A stretch of 64,000 nucleotides of DNA from Ramlibacter sp. Leaf400 (GCF_001424545.1 NZ_LMQL01000010.1:62874-126873), one strand, 5' to 3'; shown: positions 7,814-18,094, numbered from the stretch's first letter. The notes: generated by a model from the sequence alone, not told the origin. Numbers and translations are program-made.

Positions 7814-8902
7814 TTGAAACAGGGCCACAAGATTATAGAAGCGCCCCCCGGGCCGGACCCCGCGCCGCCGCTGGCGGACGACGAGGCCGAAGGCGAAGCC
7901 GCGTCCGAGCTGCGGCAGTTCGCCGTCGACGAGGCGCGGCATGGCCGCCGCCTCGACCACGCGCTGGCCGAACTGGTGCCCGAGTTCTCGCGCAGCTACC
8001 TGCAGCAGCTGGTGAACGGCGGCGCCGTCCTCCTGAACGGCCGCCGCGTGGCGCGTGCCGCGCACCGCGTGAAGGCCGGCGACGCGATCGCGGTCGAACT
8101 GCGGCCCACGCCCCAGAGCCTGGCCTTCCGCCCCGAGCCCATGCCGCTGGCCGTGGTGCACGAGGACGAACACCTGCTCGTGATCGACAAGCCGCCGGGG
8201 CTGGTCGTGCATCCGGCGCCGGGCAACTGGACCGGCACGCTGCTCAATGGCCTGCTGGCGCGCGACGAACGCGCCGGCCTGCTGCCTCGCGCGGGGATCG
8301 TCCATCGCCTGGACAAGGACACCAGCGGCCTGATGGTGGTGGCGCGCACCCGCGCCACGATGGACGCCCTGGTGAAGTTGATCGCCGCGCGCGAGGTGAC
8401 ACGGCAGTACCTCGCGCTGGCGCAGGGCCGCTGGCGCGGCGACACCACCCGCGTCGTCACGGCGCCGATCGGACGTGATCCGCGCAACCGGCTGCGCATG
8501 GCGGTGGTCGGTCCGAACGATCCGGGCAAGCCCGCGATGACCACCTTCGAGCTGCTCGATGCGGCCGACCAGGGCTGCCTGGTGCGGGCCAGCCTGCACA
8601 CCGGCCGGACCCACCAGATCCGCGTGCACATGGCGCACCTGGGGCACCCGCTTGTGGGCGATGCCCTGTACGGCGGCAGCATGGAAAGCGGCCTGGGCCG
8701 GCAGGCGCTGCACGCCTTCCGGCTCGCTTTCCGCCACCCGATGACGGGAGAGGCGCTGGACTTCGCGTCGGCCCTTCCGGCCGACCTGGTGCACGGGCTG
8801 TCGTCCTGGGGGCTGCGTTACAATCCGGCTCCGGCGATGGCGCCTCCCGCCATGCCCGCCGGGCCTGCCGCACAGCCTGCGGGAGGCCGGCCCCGGCGAT
8901 GA
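7814..8902 (+). CDS. rluD: 23S rRNA pseudouridine(1911/1915/1917) synthase RluD
   Basis: A protein of up to 362 residues that makes pseudouridines in helix 69 of 23S rRNA. It has an N-terminal S4 RNA-binding domain (RRLDHALAELVPEFSRSYLQQL through VNGGAVLLNGRRV) and the RluA-type catalytic domain with HRLDKDTSGLM, which carries the catalytic Asp, then TGRTHQIRVHMAHLGHPLVGD. Start choice is uncertain: TTG at 7814 is the first available start and I see no better one before the S4 domain. The first 40 residues are acidic and poorly conserved, and the last 30 are Pro/Ala-rich. It is divergent from bamD as in most proteobacteria. Confidence 0.93.
   Translation: MKQGHKIIEAPPGPDPAPPLADDEAEGEAASELRQFAVDEARHGRRLDHALAELVPEFSRSYLQQLVNGGAVLLNGRRVARAAHRVKAGDAIAVELRPTPQSLAFRPEPMPLAVVHEDEHLLVIDKPPGLVVHPAPGNWTGTLLNGLLARDERAGLLPRAGIVHRLDKDTSGLMVVARTRATMDALVKLIAAREVTRQYLALAQGRWRGDTTRVVTAPIGRDPRNRLRMAVVGPNDPGKPAMTTFELLDAADQGCLVRASLHTGRTHQIRVHMAHLGHPLVGDALYGGSMESGLGRQALHAFRLAFRHPMTGEALDFASALPADLVHGLSSWGLRYNPAPAMAPPAMPAGPAAQPAGGRPRR
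7832..7837 (-). promoter_or_regulatory. Candidate -10 box for bamD
   Basis: A perfect TATAAT on the minus strand lies 34 bp upstream of the bamD start. I see no good -35 at 16-18 bp spacing. It falls inside the first codons of rluD if that gene starts at TTG 7814, so the two promoters and leader regions overlap. Confidence 0.4.
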
Positions 8903-8974
8903 CGCCGCCCCGCCCACCGGGCCCATGACTGGCGCGCCGCCGGCGCCCGATCCAGCCAGGAAGTACGCAAGAAC

Positions 8975-9688
8975 ATGAATACCGCGGATGCCAAGCGCGT
9001 CCTCGAAACCGCGTTGATCTGTTCGCAGCAGCCGCTGCCGCTGCGCGAGCTGCGCGTGCTGTTCAGCGACGAGCTGGGCGCCGACACCGTCCGCTCGCTG
9101 CTGGAGGACCTGCAGCACGACTGGGCGCAGCGCGGCGTCGAGCTGGTCTGCGTGGCCAGCGGCTGGCGCTTCCAGAGCCGCCCCGAGATGCGCGAGTACC
9201 TCGACCGGCTCCACCCCGAGAAACCGCCGCGCTACACCCGCGCCACGCTCGAGACGCTGGCCATCATCGCCTACCGGCAGCCGGTCACGCGCGGCGACAT
9301 GGAAGACATCCGCGGCGTCACCATCAACACGCAGATCCTCAAGCAGCTCGAGGACCGCGGCTGGGTCGAGGTGATCGGCCACCGCGAGGCGGCCGGCCGC
9401 CCGGCGCTCTACGCCACCACCCGGCAGTTCCTCGACGACCTCGGCCTGGGCTCGCTGGACCAGTTGCCGATGCTGGAGTCGCCCTCGCAGCAGGTCGCCG
9501 CCCTGGCCGGCCTGGCCGCCGGCGACGATTCGCTGCAGCCGGCCCTGGCCATCGACGGCCCCGACACCGCGTCCGACGCTGCCACCGAGCCGCCGGCCCC
9601 CGACGCGGCCGCCACCCACACCTCTTCCCCCTCCGATGATGTTCCGCCGGGCGAACCCGGCGATGCGGCCCCCGCCGCGCTGACCTGA
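8975..9688 (+). CDS. scpB: Segregation and condensation protein B
   Basis: A 237-residue protein with two winged-helix domains in the first 165 residues, including the family signature [28 protein letters not shown]. ScpB dimers bind ScpA and the SMC ATPase in chromosome condensation. The remaining 70 residues form an Ala/Pro/Asp-rich tail of low complexity that is longer than in many homologues. No scpA is adjacent. A TACAAT box at 8819-8824, inside the end of rluD, could serve as a -10. rluB starts 7 bp downstream, giving the common scpB-rluB pair. Confidence 0.93.
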   Translation: MNTADAKRVLETALICSQQPLPLRELRVLFSDELGADTVRSLLEDLQHDWAQRGVELVCVASGWRFQSRPEMREYLDRLHPEKPPRYTRATLETLAIIAYRQPVTRGDMEDIRGVTINTQILKQLEDRGWVEVIGHREAAGRPALYATTRQFLDDLGLGSLDQLPMLESPSQQVAALAGLAAGDDSLQPALAIDGPDTASDAATEPPAPDAAATHTSSPSDDVPPGEPGDAAPAALT

Positions 9689-9695
9689 AGTCCCC

Positions 9696-11261
9696 ATGAA
9701 CCCCACCGACCAGCCCGCCGCGGACGATTCCTCCGCTCCTCCGGAAGACCAGGAACAGGCGGCTCGGCAGGCCGCGCCCGAAACCGCGGCGGACCTGCAG
9801 GACGCGGCGCAGGCCGGCCCTCGCGCCGAGGCCGAACCCAAGCTCCAGCCACAGCCCCAGCCCCACCCGCGCGTCGACAACTCCTCCGACGACGAGGACG
9901 AGGACGAGGATGACGGCGAGGACCGTGACGATGACGACGAGGACGACGAGGACGACGAGGACCGGCCGAGGGGCCGGCGCGATCGTCCCGCGCCGGTGCC
10001 GCCGGCCGAGCCGATCCGCTTCGAGGACGTGGTGTCCGGCCGCTTCGACGAGCAGGAGGTCAGCACCGAGGCCGCCGCGCCCAAGCGAGTGCTGGCGCCG
10101 CAGGCCGAGACGCCCAAGCTGCACAAGGTGCTGGCCCAGGCCGGCCTGGGCTCGCGGCTGGAGATGGAACAGCTGATCATGGAAGGGCGGATCTCGGTCA
10201 ACAACGAGCCCGCCCACATCGGCCAGCGCATCCAGTGGGGCGACCAGATCAAGGTCAACGGCCGGCCGATCAAGGTGCGCATCGCGCCGCCCGCCGCCCG
10301 CGTGATCGCCTACCACAAGCCGGTGGGCGAGGTGGTGACGCACGACGATCCGCAGAACCGTCCCACCGTGTTCCGCAAGCTGCCCCGGCTGCAACAGGGC
10401 AAGTGGCAGTCGGTCGGCCGCCTGGACTTGAACACCGAAGGGCTGCTGCTCTTCACCAGCTCGGGCGAACTGGCCAACCGGCTGATGCACCCGCGCTTCG
10501 GCCTGGAGCGCGAATACGCGGTGCGCGTGCTGGGCGCGCTCTCCTCCGACGAGAAGGCGCGGCTGCTGGAAGGCATCGAGCTGGACGATGGCAGGGCCCA
10601 GTTCGGCGCCATCGAGGATGGCGGCGGAGAGGGCGCCAACACCTGGTACCGCGTGACGATCTCGGAAGGCCGCAACCGCGAGGTGCGCCGCCTGTTCGAG
10701 GCGCTCGGCCATGCGGTCAGCCGCCTCATCCGCATCCGCTACGGCGCCATGGTGCTGCCGCGCGGCCTCAAGCGCGGCGCCTGGCTGGAGCTGGACGAGC
10801 GCGACATCCGCGCGTTGACGCAGGCCTCGGGCGGCCCGCTGTCCGGCGAGCGCATGGGTGAAGGCGAGGGCGGCGGCAAATCGCGCAACAACCGCCGGCG
10901 CGGCAACCGCAGCGGCGGCCCGCGGCCGGACGGCAGCAACCGCGGCAACGGCCAGCCCGGCGGCAGGGGCGGTCCCGGCGGCCAGCCCCAGCAGCAGCGC
11001 CGGTCCAAGGACCGCTCCGGCGGGGGTGGCGGTGGCGGTGGCGGCAACAACTCGCAGCCCGATCCGATGAAGACCTCGTTCGGCTACATCGGTGCCGACA
11101 GCTTCATGCGCCACCGGCAAGGACCGGGCGGCGGTGGAGGCGGCGGAGGCGGGGGTGGCCCTCGCCGCGGCGGCGGAGGTGGTGGCGGCGGTGGCGGCGG
11201 CGGCGGCGGCGGCGGTGGCCAAGGCGGTCCTCGTCGCGGCGGCGGCCGCGGCGGCCGCTGA
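9696..11261 (+). CDS. rluB: 23S rRNA pseudouridine(2605) synthase RluB, with long low-complexity tails
   Basis: A 521-residue pseudouridine synthase, much longer than E. coli RluB (291). The folded core (about residues 135-380) contains an S4 domain (KLHKVLAQAGLGSR) and the RsuA/RluB catalytic domain with GRLDLNTEGLLLFT (catalytic Asp) and RNREVRRLFEALGH. The N terminus is acidic, with an almost pure Asp/Glu tract at residues 64-88. The last 120 residues are Arg/Gly/Gln-rich and include long runs of glycine encoded by repeated GGC/GGT triplets near 11130-11240. The acidic and basic tails are probably disordered and may mediate RNA or ribosome contacts; that is inference. Confidence 0.92.
   Translation: MNPTDQPAADDSSAPPEDQEQAARQAAPETAADLQDAAQAGPRAEAEPKLQPQPQPHPRVDNSSDDEDEDEDDGEDRDDDDEDDEDDEDRPRGRRDRPAPVPPAEPIRFEDVVSGRFDEQEVSTEAAAPKRVLAPQAETPKLHKVLAQAGLGSRLEMEQLIMEGRISVNNEPAHIGQRIQWGDQIKVNGRPIKVRIAPPAARVIAYHKPVGEVVTHDDPQNRPTVFRKLPRLQQGKWQSVGRLDLNTEGLLLFTSSGELANRLMHPRFGLEREYAVRVLGALSSDEKARLLEGIELDDGRAQFGAIEDGGGEGANTWYRVTISEGRNREVRRLFEALGHAVSRLIRIRYGAMVLPRGLKRGAWLELDERDIRALTQASGGPLSGERMGEGEGGGKSRNNRRRGNRSGGPRPDGSNRGNGQPGGRGGPGGQPQQQRRSKDRSGGGGGGGGGNNSQPDPMKTSFGYIGADSFMRHRQGPGGGGGGGGGGGPRRGGGGGGGGGGGGGGGGGQGGPRRGGGRGGR
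11130..11240 (+). repeat. Glycine-codon triplet repeat in rluB 3' end
   Basis: Near-continuous GGC/GGT/GGA triplets interrupted by short Arg-Arg segments encode poly-glycine blocks. Trinucleotide tracts of this type can change length by slippage without breaking the frame. Confidence 0.6.
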
Positions 11262-11297
11262 AGCCCTCGTTGCGGGGGCGGCGTACTGCCTCCGGGT

Positions 11298-11303
11298 TAA
11301 AAT
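11298..11303 (+). promoter_or_regulatory. Candidate -10 box for ndk
   Basis: TAAAAT lies 80 bp upstream of the ndk start in the 122-bp rluB-ndk gap. A TTGCGG at 11270 is too far (22 bp) to be a standard -35. TAAAAT after a G-run is a frequent promoter feature in this order, and a similar box precedes hisZ. Confidence 0.35.
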
Positions 11304-11383
11304 ATCGGGCTTTGCCGAACTTTCGCGCCTCGGCATGAACCAACGGCGCGCTTTCCCACAACAAATCGACAGGTAGCTTCCAA

Positions 11384-11809
11384 ATGGCGATCGAACGCAC
11401 TCTTTCCATCATCAAGCCGGACGCCGTGGCCAAGAACGTGATCGGCCAGATCTACGCCCGCTTCGAGGCCGCCGGCCTGAAGGTCATCGCCGCGAAGATG
11501 GCGCATCTGTCCCGCCAGGACGCCGAGCAGTTCTACGCCGTGCACAAGGCCCGCCCGTTCTTCAAGGACCTGGTGGACTTCATGATCTCCGGCCCGGTGA
11601 TGATCCAGGTGCTGGAAGGCGAGAACGCCATCCTCAAGAACCGTGACCTGATGGGCGCCACCGACCCGAAGAAGGCCGACAAGGGCACCATCCGCGCCGA
11701 CTTCGCCGACAGCATCGACGCCAACGCGGTGCACGGCTCCGACGCTCCCGAAACCGCCAAGGTCGAAGTCTCGTTCTTCTTCCCGGGCATGAACGTCTAC
11801 TCCCGCTGA
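11384..11809 (+). CDS. ndk: Nucleoside diphosphate kinase
   Basis: A 141-residue enzyme that moves the gamma-phosphate between nucleoside triphosphates and diphosphates. The catalytic phosphohistidine is H117 in NAVHGSDA, preceded by the family sequence [12 protein letters not shown] at the N terminus and the substrate-binding GATDPKKA. The length is typical. It heads the conserved block ndk-rlmN-pilW-rodZ-ispG-hisS-yfgM-bamB-der, with rlmN 16 bp downstream. Confidence 0.97.
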   Translation: MAIERTLSIIKPDAVAKNVIGQIYARFEAAGLKVIAAKMAHLSRQDAEQFYAVHKARPFFKDLVDFMISGPVMIQVLEGENAILKNRDLMGATDPKKADKGTIRADFADSIDANAVHGSDAPETAKVEVSFFFPGMNVYSR

Positions 11810-11825
11810 CGGGAGACTGCATGCG

Positions 11826-12995
11826 ATGACGGCCAGTCCTGAGCTTGGCCCCCGGGCCAACCTCCTCGAATTCGATCTCGAAGGGCTGGCCGCGTTCTGC
11901 GAGACGCTGGGGGAGAAGCGTTTCCGCGCCACGCAGTTGTTCCGCTGGATCCACCAGCGGGGCGCGCGCGATTTCGACCAGATGAGCGACCTGGCCAAGT
12001 CGTTGCGCGAAAAGCTCAAGTCCGTCGCCACCCTGGAGGCCCTGCCGGTCATCTCCCGGCACGAGTCCGCCGACGGCACCATCAAATGGCTGTTCGACGT
12101 GCGTGACGGCAACGCCGTCGAAGCGGTGTTCATCCCCGAGGACGACCGCGGCACGCTGTGCGTGTCGTCCCAGGCCGGCTGCGCCGTGGGTTGCCGCTTC
12201 TGCTCCACCGGGCACCAGGGCTTCTCGCGCAACCTGACCACCGGCGAGATCGTCGCCCAGCTCTGGTTCGCCGAGCACTTCCTGCGCGGCCACCTCAAGA
12301 CCGGCGAGCGCGTCATCTCCAACGTGGTGATGATGGGCATGGGCGAGCCGCTGCAGAACTACTCGGCGCTCGTTCCGGCGCTGCGCGTCATGCTGGACGA
12401 CCACGGCTACGGCCTGTCGCGCCGGCGCGTGACCGTCTCCACCTCGGGGGTCGTGCCGATGATGGACCGCCTGGGCGAGGACTGCCCGGTGGCGCTGGCC
12501 GTCTCCCTGCATGCGCCGAACGACCCGCTGCGCGACAACCTCGTCCCCCTGAACCGCAAGTACCCGCTGGCCGAACTGCTGGACGCGTGCAACCGCTATC
12601 TGGAGCACGCGCCGCGCGACTTCATCACCTTCGAGTACTGCATGCTGGACGGGGTCAACGACCAGCCGGAGCACGCAGCGCAGCTGGTCGACCTGGTGCG
12701 GCACCACGCCGGACGCGGCGTCAGCTGCAAGCTGAACCTGATTCCCTTTAATCCATTTCCCCAGTCCGGGCTGACGCGATCGCCCAACACCCGGGTGGCA
12801 GCCTTCGCGAAATTGCTGAGTGATGCTGGTATCGTCACCACCGTGCGCAAGACGAGAGGGGACGACATCGATGCCGCCTGCGGCCAGCTGGCCGGCGACA
12901 TCAAGGACCGCACCCGCGTGGGCCAACGCATCGCCCAGCAGCGCACCATGATGCTGAAACCGGTGCCCGTCGGCGCCGGCTCCAAGGAGACCTGA
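11826..12995 (+). CDS. rlmN: Dual-specificity 23S rRNA/tRNA adenine-C2 methyltransferase RlmN
   Basis: A 389-residue radical SAM enzyme that methylates C2 of A2503 in 23S rRNA and A37 in some tRNAs. The radical SAM cysteines are C119, C123 and C126 in GCAVGCRFC. The resolving cysteine of the family is probably the one in DAACGQLAG near the C terminus. Other family motifs are GMGEPLQNY and VSLHAPND. The gene ends 2 bp before pilW, so the two are surely co-transcribed. ATG at 11826 overlaps an ATGCGATG sequence and is the only suitable start. Confidence 0.96.
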   Translation: MTASPELGPRANLLEFDLEGLAAFCETLGEKRFRATQLFRWIHQRGARDFDQMSDLAKSLREKLKSVATLEALPVISRHESADGTIKWLFDVRDGNAVEAVFIPEDDRGTLCVSSQAGCAVGCRFCSTGHQGFSRNLTTGEIVAQLWFAEHFLRGHLKTGERVISNVVMMGMGEPLQNYSALVPALRVMLDDHGYGLSRRRVTVSTSGVVPMMDRLGEDCPVALAVSLHAPNDPLRDNLVPLNRKYPLAELLDACNRYLEHAPRDFITFEYCMLDGVNDQPEHAAQLVDLVRHHAGRGVSCKLNLIPFNPFPQSGLTRSPNTRVAAFAKLLSDAGIVTTVRKTRGDDIDAACGQLAGDIKDRTRVGQRIAQQRTMMLKPVPVGAGSKET

Positions 12996-12997
12996 GC

Positions 12998-13819
12998 ATG
13001 AAGCGCAGCGTGGGGATGGTGGGGCTGCTGGCGGCAGCCATGCCGTGGGCGGGACTGTTGTCCGCGGCCTTGGTGCTGGGAGGCTGCGCCGCGACCGGCG
13101 CCAGCGGCGGTTCGTCCGAGATCCAGACGGCTTTCGACGAAACCGACGAGCGCCGCCGAGCCCGCATCCGCATGGAGCTTGCGGTCGGCTACTTCGAGCA
13201 GGGCCAGACCACCGTTGCCCTCGACGAACTCAAGCACGTGATCGCGGCGGACCCGAGCTTTTCCGACGCGTACAACCTGCGCGGCCTGATCTACATGCGC
13301 CTGAACGACGTCCGCCAGGCGGAGGACAGCTTCAAGCGCGCCGTCTCGCTCAACTCGCGCGATGGCAACAGCGTCCACAACCTCGGCTGGTTGTACTGCC
13401 AGCAGCGCCGCTTCGACGAGGCTGACAAGGCGTTCGAGCAGGCGATCACCAATCCCCAGTACGGCGACCGTGCCAAGACGCTCATGACGCAGGGCCTGTG
13501 CCTCAATCGCGCCGGCAAGCGGGTCGAGGCGGAGAAGAGCCTGGCGCGCGCCTACGAGCTCGACGCGGGCAATCCCATCATCGGCTACAACCTCGCGTCG
13601 CTGCTGTACGACCGGGGCGAGCTGCAGCGCTCGCAGTTCCTGGTGCGCCGCCTGAACAACAGCCAGCTGGCCAACGCCGAGACGCTGTGGCTGGGCATCA
13701 AGGTCGAGCGCAAGCTCGGCGACCGCGTCGCCATGGCCCAGCTGTCCGACCAGCTCAAGCGCCGCTTCCCGCAATCGCGCGAGGTCGGGCGCCTGGATCG
13801 CGGAGCCTTCGATGAGTGA
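12998..13819 (+). CDS. pilW: Type IV pilus biogenesis/stability lipoprotein PilW (PilF)
   Basis: A 273-residue outer-membrane lipoprotein with a signal peptide ending LGGC (C30) followed by about six TPR-type helical repeats (for example VALDELKHVIAADPSFSDAY and DVRQAEDSFKRAVSLNSRDG). In Pseudomonas and Neisseria the homologue is the pilotin that helps the PilQ secretin assemble. No other pilus genes are in the window, which is normal because pilW lies in the rlmN-rodZ block in proteobacteria. The stop overlaps the rodZ start by 8 bp. Confidence 0.9.
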   Translation: MKRSVGMVGLLAAAMPWAGLLSAALVLGGCAATGASGGSSEIQTAFDETDERRRARIRMELAVGYFEQGQTTVALDELKHVIAADPSFSDAYNLRGLIYMRLNDVRQAEDSFKRAVSLNSRDGNSVHNLGWLYCQQRRFDEADKAFEQAITNPQYGDRAKTLMTQGLCLNRAGKRVEAEKSLARAYELDAGNPIIGYNLASLLYDRGELQRSQFLVRRLNNSQLANAETLWLGIKVERKLGDRVAMAQLSDQLKRRFPQSREVGRLDRGAFDE

Positions 13820-14738
13820 GGCCGCCGCCCTGGACACCGGCCCGAGCGCGGGCACGCTGCTGCGCCGCGCGCGCGAGGCCGCCGGCCTGCACGTGGCCGC
13901 GCTGGCGGTGTCGCTCAAGGTGCCGGTGCGCAAGCTCGAGGCGCTGGAGAACGACCGCTACGACCAGCTGCCCGATGCGGTGTTCACCCGCGCGCTGGCC
14001 TCCAGCGTCTGCCGCACGCTCAAGGTCGACGCCCAGCCGATCCTCGACCGGCTGCCCCAGAGCGCCGTGCCGCGCCTGGTGCCCGACACCGAAGCCATCG
14101 GCGCGCCGTTCCGGGCGCCTGGCGACGCCGCCCCGCCGGGCTGGCAGGAATCCCTCAAGCGGCCGGTGACGCTGGCCGTCGGCGGCCTGCTCCTGGGCGC
14201 CATCGCCATCCTGCTGCTGCCCAACCTGCGCGGCAGCGAAGTCCCGGTGGCCGCGCCCGCCGCGGAGACCCCGGCCGTGCCCATGGCCGAACCGGTGGTC
14301 GTGCCCGCGGCCACCGCAGGGCAGGTCACGACCATGGTGGACATCCCCCGGCCGGCCGGCGCCGCGCCGGGCGCCGTGCCGTCCACGGGCGCCGTGACCG
14401 TTCCTTCCCAGCCTTCGACCATCTCCACCACCGTCGGCACGCCTGCGGCCGCGCCTGCGAGCGCCCCGGTGGCCTCCCCCAACGCCGCCGCGGCAGCCGC
14501 CGCCGGCATCGTCGTCTTCAAGGCCAGTGGGCCGTCCTGGGTCGAGGTCACCGACCGGCAGGGCAACGTTTCGCTGCGCCGCCTGCTGGCCGCCGGCGAG
14601 AGCGCCGGCGCCACGGGCACGCTGCCGCTGGCCGTCACCATCGGCAGCGTCAACACGACTGCCGTGGAGGTGCGCGGCAAGCCGTTCGACCTGCGGCCGG
14701 TGTCGCGCGACAACGTCGCCCGCTTCGAGATCAAGTAA
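13812..14738 (+). CDS. rodZ: Cytoskeleton protein RodZ
   Basis: A 308-residue bitopic membrane protein that links MreB to the cell-wall elongation machinery. It has an N-terminal helix-turn-helix Xre-like domain (residues 11-85, with [20 protein letters not shown]), one transmembrane segment at about 118-137, a Pro/Ala/Thr-rich periplasmic linker (about 140-230) and a C-terminal DUF4115 beta domain starting at [14 protein letters not shown]. The arrangement and size match RodZ. Its stop overlaps the ispG ATG by one base. Confidence 0.93.
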   Translation: MSEAAALDTGPSAGTLLRRAREAAGLHVAALAVSLKVPVRKLEALENDRYDQLPDAVFTRALASSVCRTLKVDAQPILDRLPQSAVPRLVPDTEAIGAPFRAPGDAAPPGWQESLKRPVTLAVGGLLLGAIAILLLPNLRGSEVPVAAPAAETPAVPMAEPVVVPAATAGQVTTMVDIPRPAGAAPGAVPSTGAVTVPSQPSTISTTVGTPAAAPASAPVASPNAAAAAAAGIVVFKASGPSWVEVTDRQGNVSLRRLLAAGESAGATGTLPLAVTIGSVNTTAVEVRGKPFDLRPVSRDNVARFEIK

Positions 14739-16012
14739 TGCTCCCCACTCCCTGCCTGCCGGTCCTGCCGGCCGCTCCCGCTTCCCGACGCACCCGCCAG
14801 GCCAGCATCGCCTGGGGCTCGCGCGTGGTCACCGTGGGCGGCGACGCCCCGGTGCGCGTGCAGTCGATGACCAACACCGACACCGAGGACGCCATCGCCA
14901 CCGCCATCCAGGTCAAGGAGCTGGCCGTGGCCGGCTCCGAGGTGGTCCGCATCACGGTCAACACGCCCGAAGCCGCCAGGCAGGTGCCCTACATCCGCGA
15001 GCAGCTGGACCGCATGGGCATCGACGTGCCGCTGATCGGCGACTTCCACTACAACGGCCACCGGCTGCTGACCGAATTTCCCGACTGCGCGCAGGCGCTG
15101 TCCAAGTACCGCATCAACCCCGGCAACGTGGGCAAGGGCGACAAGCGCGACCGGCAGTTCGGCCAGATGATCGAAGCCGCCATGCGCTGGAACAAGCCGG
15201 TGCGCATCGGCGTCAACTGGGGCAGCCTCGACCAGGAGCTGCTCGCCTCGCTGATGGACGAGAACCACGCGCGCGCCGAGCCCTGGGAAGCGCGCAGCGT
15301 GATGTACGAGGCGCTGATCATGTCGGCCATCGAATCGGCCAAACGGGCCGAGGAGATGGGCATGCCCGGCCACCAGATCATCCTGTCGTGCAAGGTCAGC
15401 GGCGTGCAGGACCTGATCTCGGTGTACCGCGAACTGGCGCGCCGCTGCGACTACGCGCTGCACCTGGGCCTGACCGAGGCCGGCATGGCCACCAAGGGAA
15501 CCGTCGCCTCCAGCGTCGCGCTGGGCATCCTGCTGCAGGAAGGCATCGGCGACACCATCCGCGTGTCGCTCACGCCGCAGCCGGGCGAGTCGCGCACGCA
15601 GGAGGTGCTGATCGCCTCCGAGATCCTGCAGGCGCTGGGCCTGCGGGTGTTCGTGCCCAGCGTGACCGCCTGCCCGGGCTGCGGCCGCACCACCAGCACC
15701 ACCTTCCAGGAACTGGCCAAGCAGATCGACGACCACCTGCGCGCCAACATGCCGCTGTGGCGCAGCAAGTACCCGGGCGTCGAGAACCTGCGGGTCGCCG
15801 TCATGGGCTGCATCGTCAACGGCCCGGGCGAGAGCAAGCATGCCGACATCGGCATCAGCCTGCCCGGCACCGGCGAGGCCCCGGCCGCGCCGGTGTTCAT
15901 CGACGGCCAGAAGGCCCTGACGCTTCGCGGCGAGAACATCGCCGCCGAATTCCACCGCATCGTCGAGGACTACATCGACAAGCGTTTCGGCTCCGTCGCC
16001 GAAACCGCCTGA
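14738..16012 (+). CDS. ispG: 4-hydroxy-3-methylbut-2-en-1-yl diphosphate synthase (flavodoxin)
   Basis: A 424-residue [4Fe-4S] enzyme of the MEP isoprenoid pathway that converts MEcPP to HMBPP. The TIM-barrel half carries [13 protein letters not shown] near the N terminus. The iron-sulfur cysteines are in CPGCGR and [11 protein letters not shown] in the C-terminal half. The length is slightly above E. coli IspG (372), as is usual in Betaproteobacteria. It is translationally coupled to rodZ and followed 21 bp later by hisS. Confidence 0.96.
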   Translation: MLPTPCLPVLPAAPASRRTRQASIAWGSRVVTVGGDAPVRVQSMTNTDTEDAIATAIQVKELAVAGSEVVRITVNTPEAARQVPYIREQLDRMGIDVPLIGDFHYNGHRLLTEFPDCAQALSKYRINPGNVGKGDKRDRQFGQMIEAAMRWNKPVRIGVNWGSLDQELLASLMDENHARAEPWEARSVMYEALIMSAIESAKRAEEMGMPGHQIILSCKVSGVQDLISVYRELARRCDYALHLGLTEAGMATKGTVASSVALGILLQEGIGDTIRVSLTPQPGESRTQEVLIASEILQALGLRVFVPSVTACPGCGRTTSTTFQELAKQIDDHLRANMPLWRSKYPGVENLRVAVMGCIVNGPGESKHADIGISLPGTGEAPAAPVFIDGQKALTLRGENIAAEFHRIVEDYIDKRFGSVAETA

Positions 16013-16033
16013 TCCCCGGATTGACAAGCCCCC

Positions 16034-17353
16034 ATGGCTGACAAACTCAGTGCCGTCAAAGGCATGAACGACATCCTGCCGGCCTCGGTGCCGCGCACGG
16101 ACAAGCTGCCGGACTCGGCGCTGTGGCAATGGTTCGAGTCGGCCGTGCGCACGGTGCTCGCGCGCTACGGCTACCAGTACCTGCTGACGCCCATCGTCGA
16201 GCCCACCGCGCTGTTCGTGCGCGGCCTCGGGGAGGTCACCGACATCGTCGAGAAGGAGATGTACTCCTTCGTCGACGCCATGAACGGCGACCGCCTCACG
16301 CTGCGCCCCGAGGCCACCGCCGGCATCGTGCGCGCCATGATCGAGCACAACGCCCTGTACAACGGGCCGCTTCGCATCTGGACGCTGGGCCCGATGTTCC
16401 GCCACGAGCGCCCGCAGAAGGGCCGCTACCGGCAGTTCCACCAGCTGGACGTGGAGGCCCTGGGCTACGCCGGCCCGGACGTCGACGCCGAGATGATCCT
16501 GATGGCGCGCTCGCTCTGGCGCGAGCTGGGCCTGGTCGAGGGCCGCCACGTGCGGCTGGAGATCAACAGCCTGGGCCAGCCCGACGAGCGCCGCGCCCAC
16601 CGCGACGCGCTGGTGCGCCACTTCGAGCAGAACGCGGCGACGCTGGATGCCGACGCCCAGCGCCGCCTGCACAGCAACCCGCTGCGCATACTGGACAGCA
16701 AGAACCCGGCGATGCAGGCGCTGATCGAAGACGCGCCGCGGCTGATGGACTTCCTCGGCGAAGCGTCCAAAGCGCACTTCGACGCCGTGCGCGCCACGCT
16801 CGACGCGGTCGGCCTGGAGTACCGGGTCAACACGCGCCTGGTGCGCGGCATGGACTACTACAACCTCACCGTGTTCGAGTGGGTGACCGACCAGCTCGGC
16901 TCCCAGGGCACGGTGTGCGGCGGCGGCCGCTACGACGGCCTGATCGGCCAGCTGGGCGGCAAGCCGGCGCCGGCGGTCGGCTTCGGCCTGGGCATCGAAC
17001 GCCTGCTGCTGCTGATCCAGGAGCTGGGCCTGCCCGTGCCCGACGCGTCGCCCGATGCCTATGCGGTGGTGCCGGCCGACGCGCCGCTGCCCAAGGTGAT
17101 CGCCACGGTGGAGGCGCTGCGCGCCGCCGGCGTGCGGGTACTGCAGCACGCCGCCGGGCCCGACGGCCTGGGCAGCCTGAAGTCGCAGTTCAAGAAGGCC
17201 GACGCGAGCGGCGCCCGCTACGCGCTGGTGTTCGGCGGCGACGAGCTCGCGGCCGGCGACGTCACGGTCAAGGCGCTGCGCGACGGCTCGGGGGCGCAGC
17301 AGCGCCGCCCGCTGGCCGATGCGGCCGCCTGGGCCCAGACCCTGAAGAGCTGA
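16034..17353 (+). CDS. hisS: Histidine--tRNA ligase
   Basis: A 439-residue class II aminoacyl-tRNA synthetase. Motif 2 is in [20 protein letters not shown], the histidine-specific motif is [15 protein letters not shown], and motif 3 is around [13 protein letters not shown]-terminal anticodon-binding domain follows from about residue 340. The ATG is preceded by a poor Shine-Dalgarno sequence but matches the conserved N terminus (KGMNDILPA). The adjacent ispG, yfgM and bamB match the E. coli order. Confidence 0.97.
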   Translation: MADKLSAVKGMNDILPASVPRTDKLPDSALWQWFESAVRTVLARYGYQYLLTPIVEPTALFVRGLGEVTDIVEKEMYSFVDAMNGDRLTLRPEATAGIVRAMIEHNALYNGPLRIWTLGPMFRHERPQKGRYRQFHQLDVEALGYAGPDVDAEMILMARSLWRELGLVEGRHVRLEINSLGQPDERRAHRDALVRHFEQNAATLDADAQRRLHSNPLRILDSKNPAMQALIEDAPRLMDFLGEASKAHFDAVRATLDAVGLEYRVNTRLVRGMDYYNLTVFEWVTDQLGSQGTVCGGGRYDGLIGQLGGKPAPAVGFGLGIERLLLLIQELGLPVPDASPDAYAVVPADAPLPKVIATVEALRAAGVRVLQHAAGPDGLGSLKSQFKKADASGARYALVFGGDELAAGDVTVKALRDGSGAQQRRPLADAAAWAQTLKS

Positions 17354-17404
17354 TCTCCCTCGTCACTACAATGCCCGGTTGCCCCGTCCGGGCACAAGGA
17401 CCCC

Positions 17405-18094
17405 ATGGCCTCGCATCTCGACCTCGAAGAACAGGAGCAGCTTGACCAGATCAAGCACTTCTGGAAGACCTACGGCAACCTCATCTCCTGGCTGCTGATC
17501 GTCGTGTTCGGCTCCATCGCCGCCATGAACGGCTGGCAGTGGTACCAGCGCACCCAGTCGTCCAAGGCCTCGGGCCTGTACGAGGAGGTGGAGCGCGCGG
17601 TGCGCGGTGGCGACCTCGCGCGGGCCGAGCAGGGCTTCGCGGACGTCAAGGACAAGTACGGCAGCACGGTGTTCGCGCAGCAGGCCGGCCTGATGGTGGC
17701 CCAGGCCGCGGCCGACAAGGGCAAGCCCGACGCGGCCAAGGCGGCCCTGCAGTGGGTGGCGGACAAGTCCTCCGACGAAGGCCTGCAGGCGGTGGCGCGC
17801 CTGCGCCTGGCGGGGCTGCTGGTCGAGACCAAGGCCTACGACGAGGCGCTCAAGCAGCTCGGCGCCGAGGTGCCCGAGGAATTCAAGGCGCTGGTGGCCG
17901 ACCGCCGCGGCGACATCTACAACCTGCAGGGCAAGAAGGCCGAAGCCAAGGCCGAGTACAGCAAGGCCTACCAGGGCCTGGCCGAAGGCGCCGAGTACCG
18001 GCGCCTGCTGGAGGTCAAGCTCACCGCGCTCGGCGTGGATCCCAAGAGCCTGGCCCCGGCCAAGGAGGCCACGTCCGGGACCGCCAAGTCATGA
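17405..18094 (+). CDS. YfgM-family tetratricopeptide membrane protein
   Basis: A 229-residue protein with one N-terminal transmembrane helix (about residues 27-45, LISWLLIVVFGSIAAMNGW) and a periplasmic TPR-like domain. In E. coli YfgM works with the chaperone PpiD at the Sec translocon and modulates RcsB. The N-terminal segment LDLEEQEQLDQIKHFWKTYGN is characteristic. Its TGA overlaps the bamB ATG by 3 bases, so they are coupled. A TACAAT at 17367-17372 might be an internal -10. Confidence 0.88.
   Translation: MASHLDLEEQEQLDQIKHFWKTYGNLISWLLIVVFGSIAAMNGWQWYQRTQSSKASGLYEEVERAVRGGDLARAEQGFADVKDKYGSTVFAQQAGLMVAQAAADKGKPDAAKAALQWVADKSSDEGLQAVARLRLAGLLVETKAYDEALKQLGAEVPEEFKALVADRRGDIYNLQGKKAEAKAEYSKAYQGLAEGAEYRRLLEVKLTALGVDPKSLAPAKEATSGTAKS

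Noticed and set aside
11130..11240. CRISPR-like or tandem repeat array in the rluB 3' end
   Set aside because: The repeats are glycine codons in frame with rluB, without spacers of constant length.
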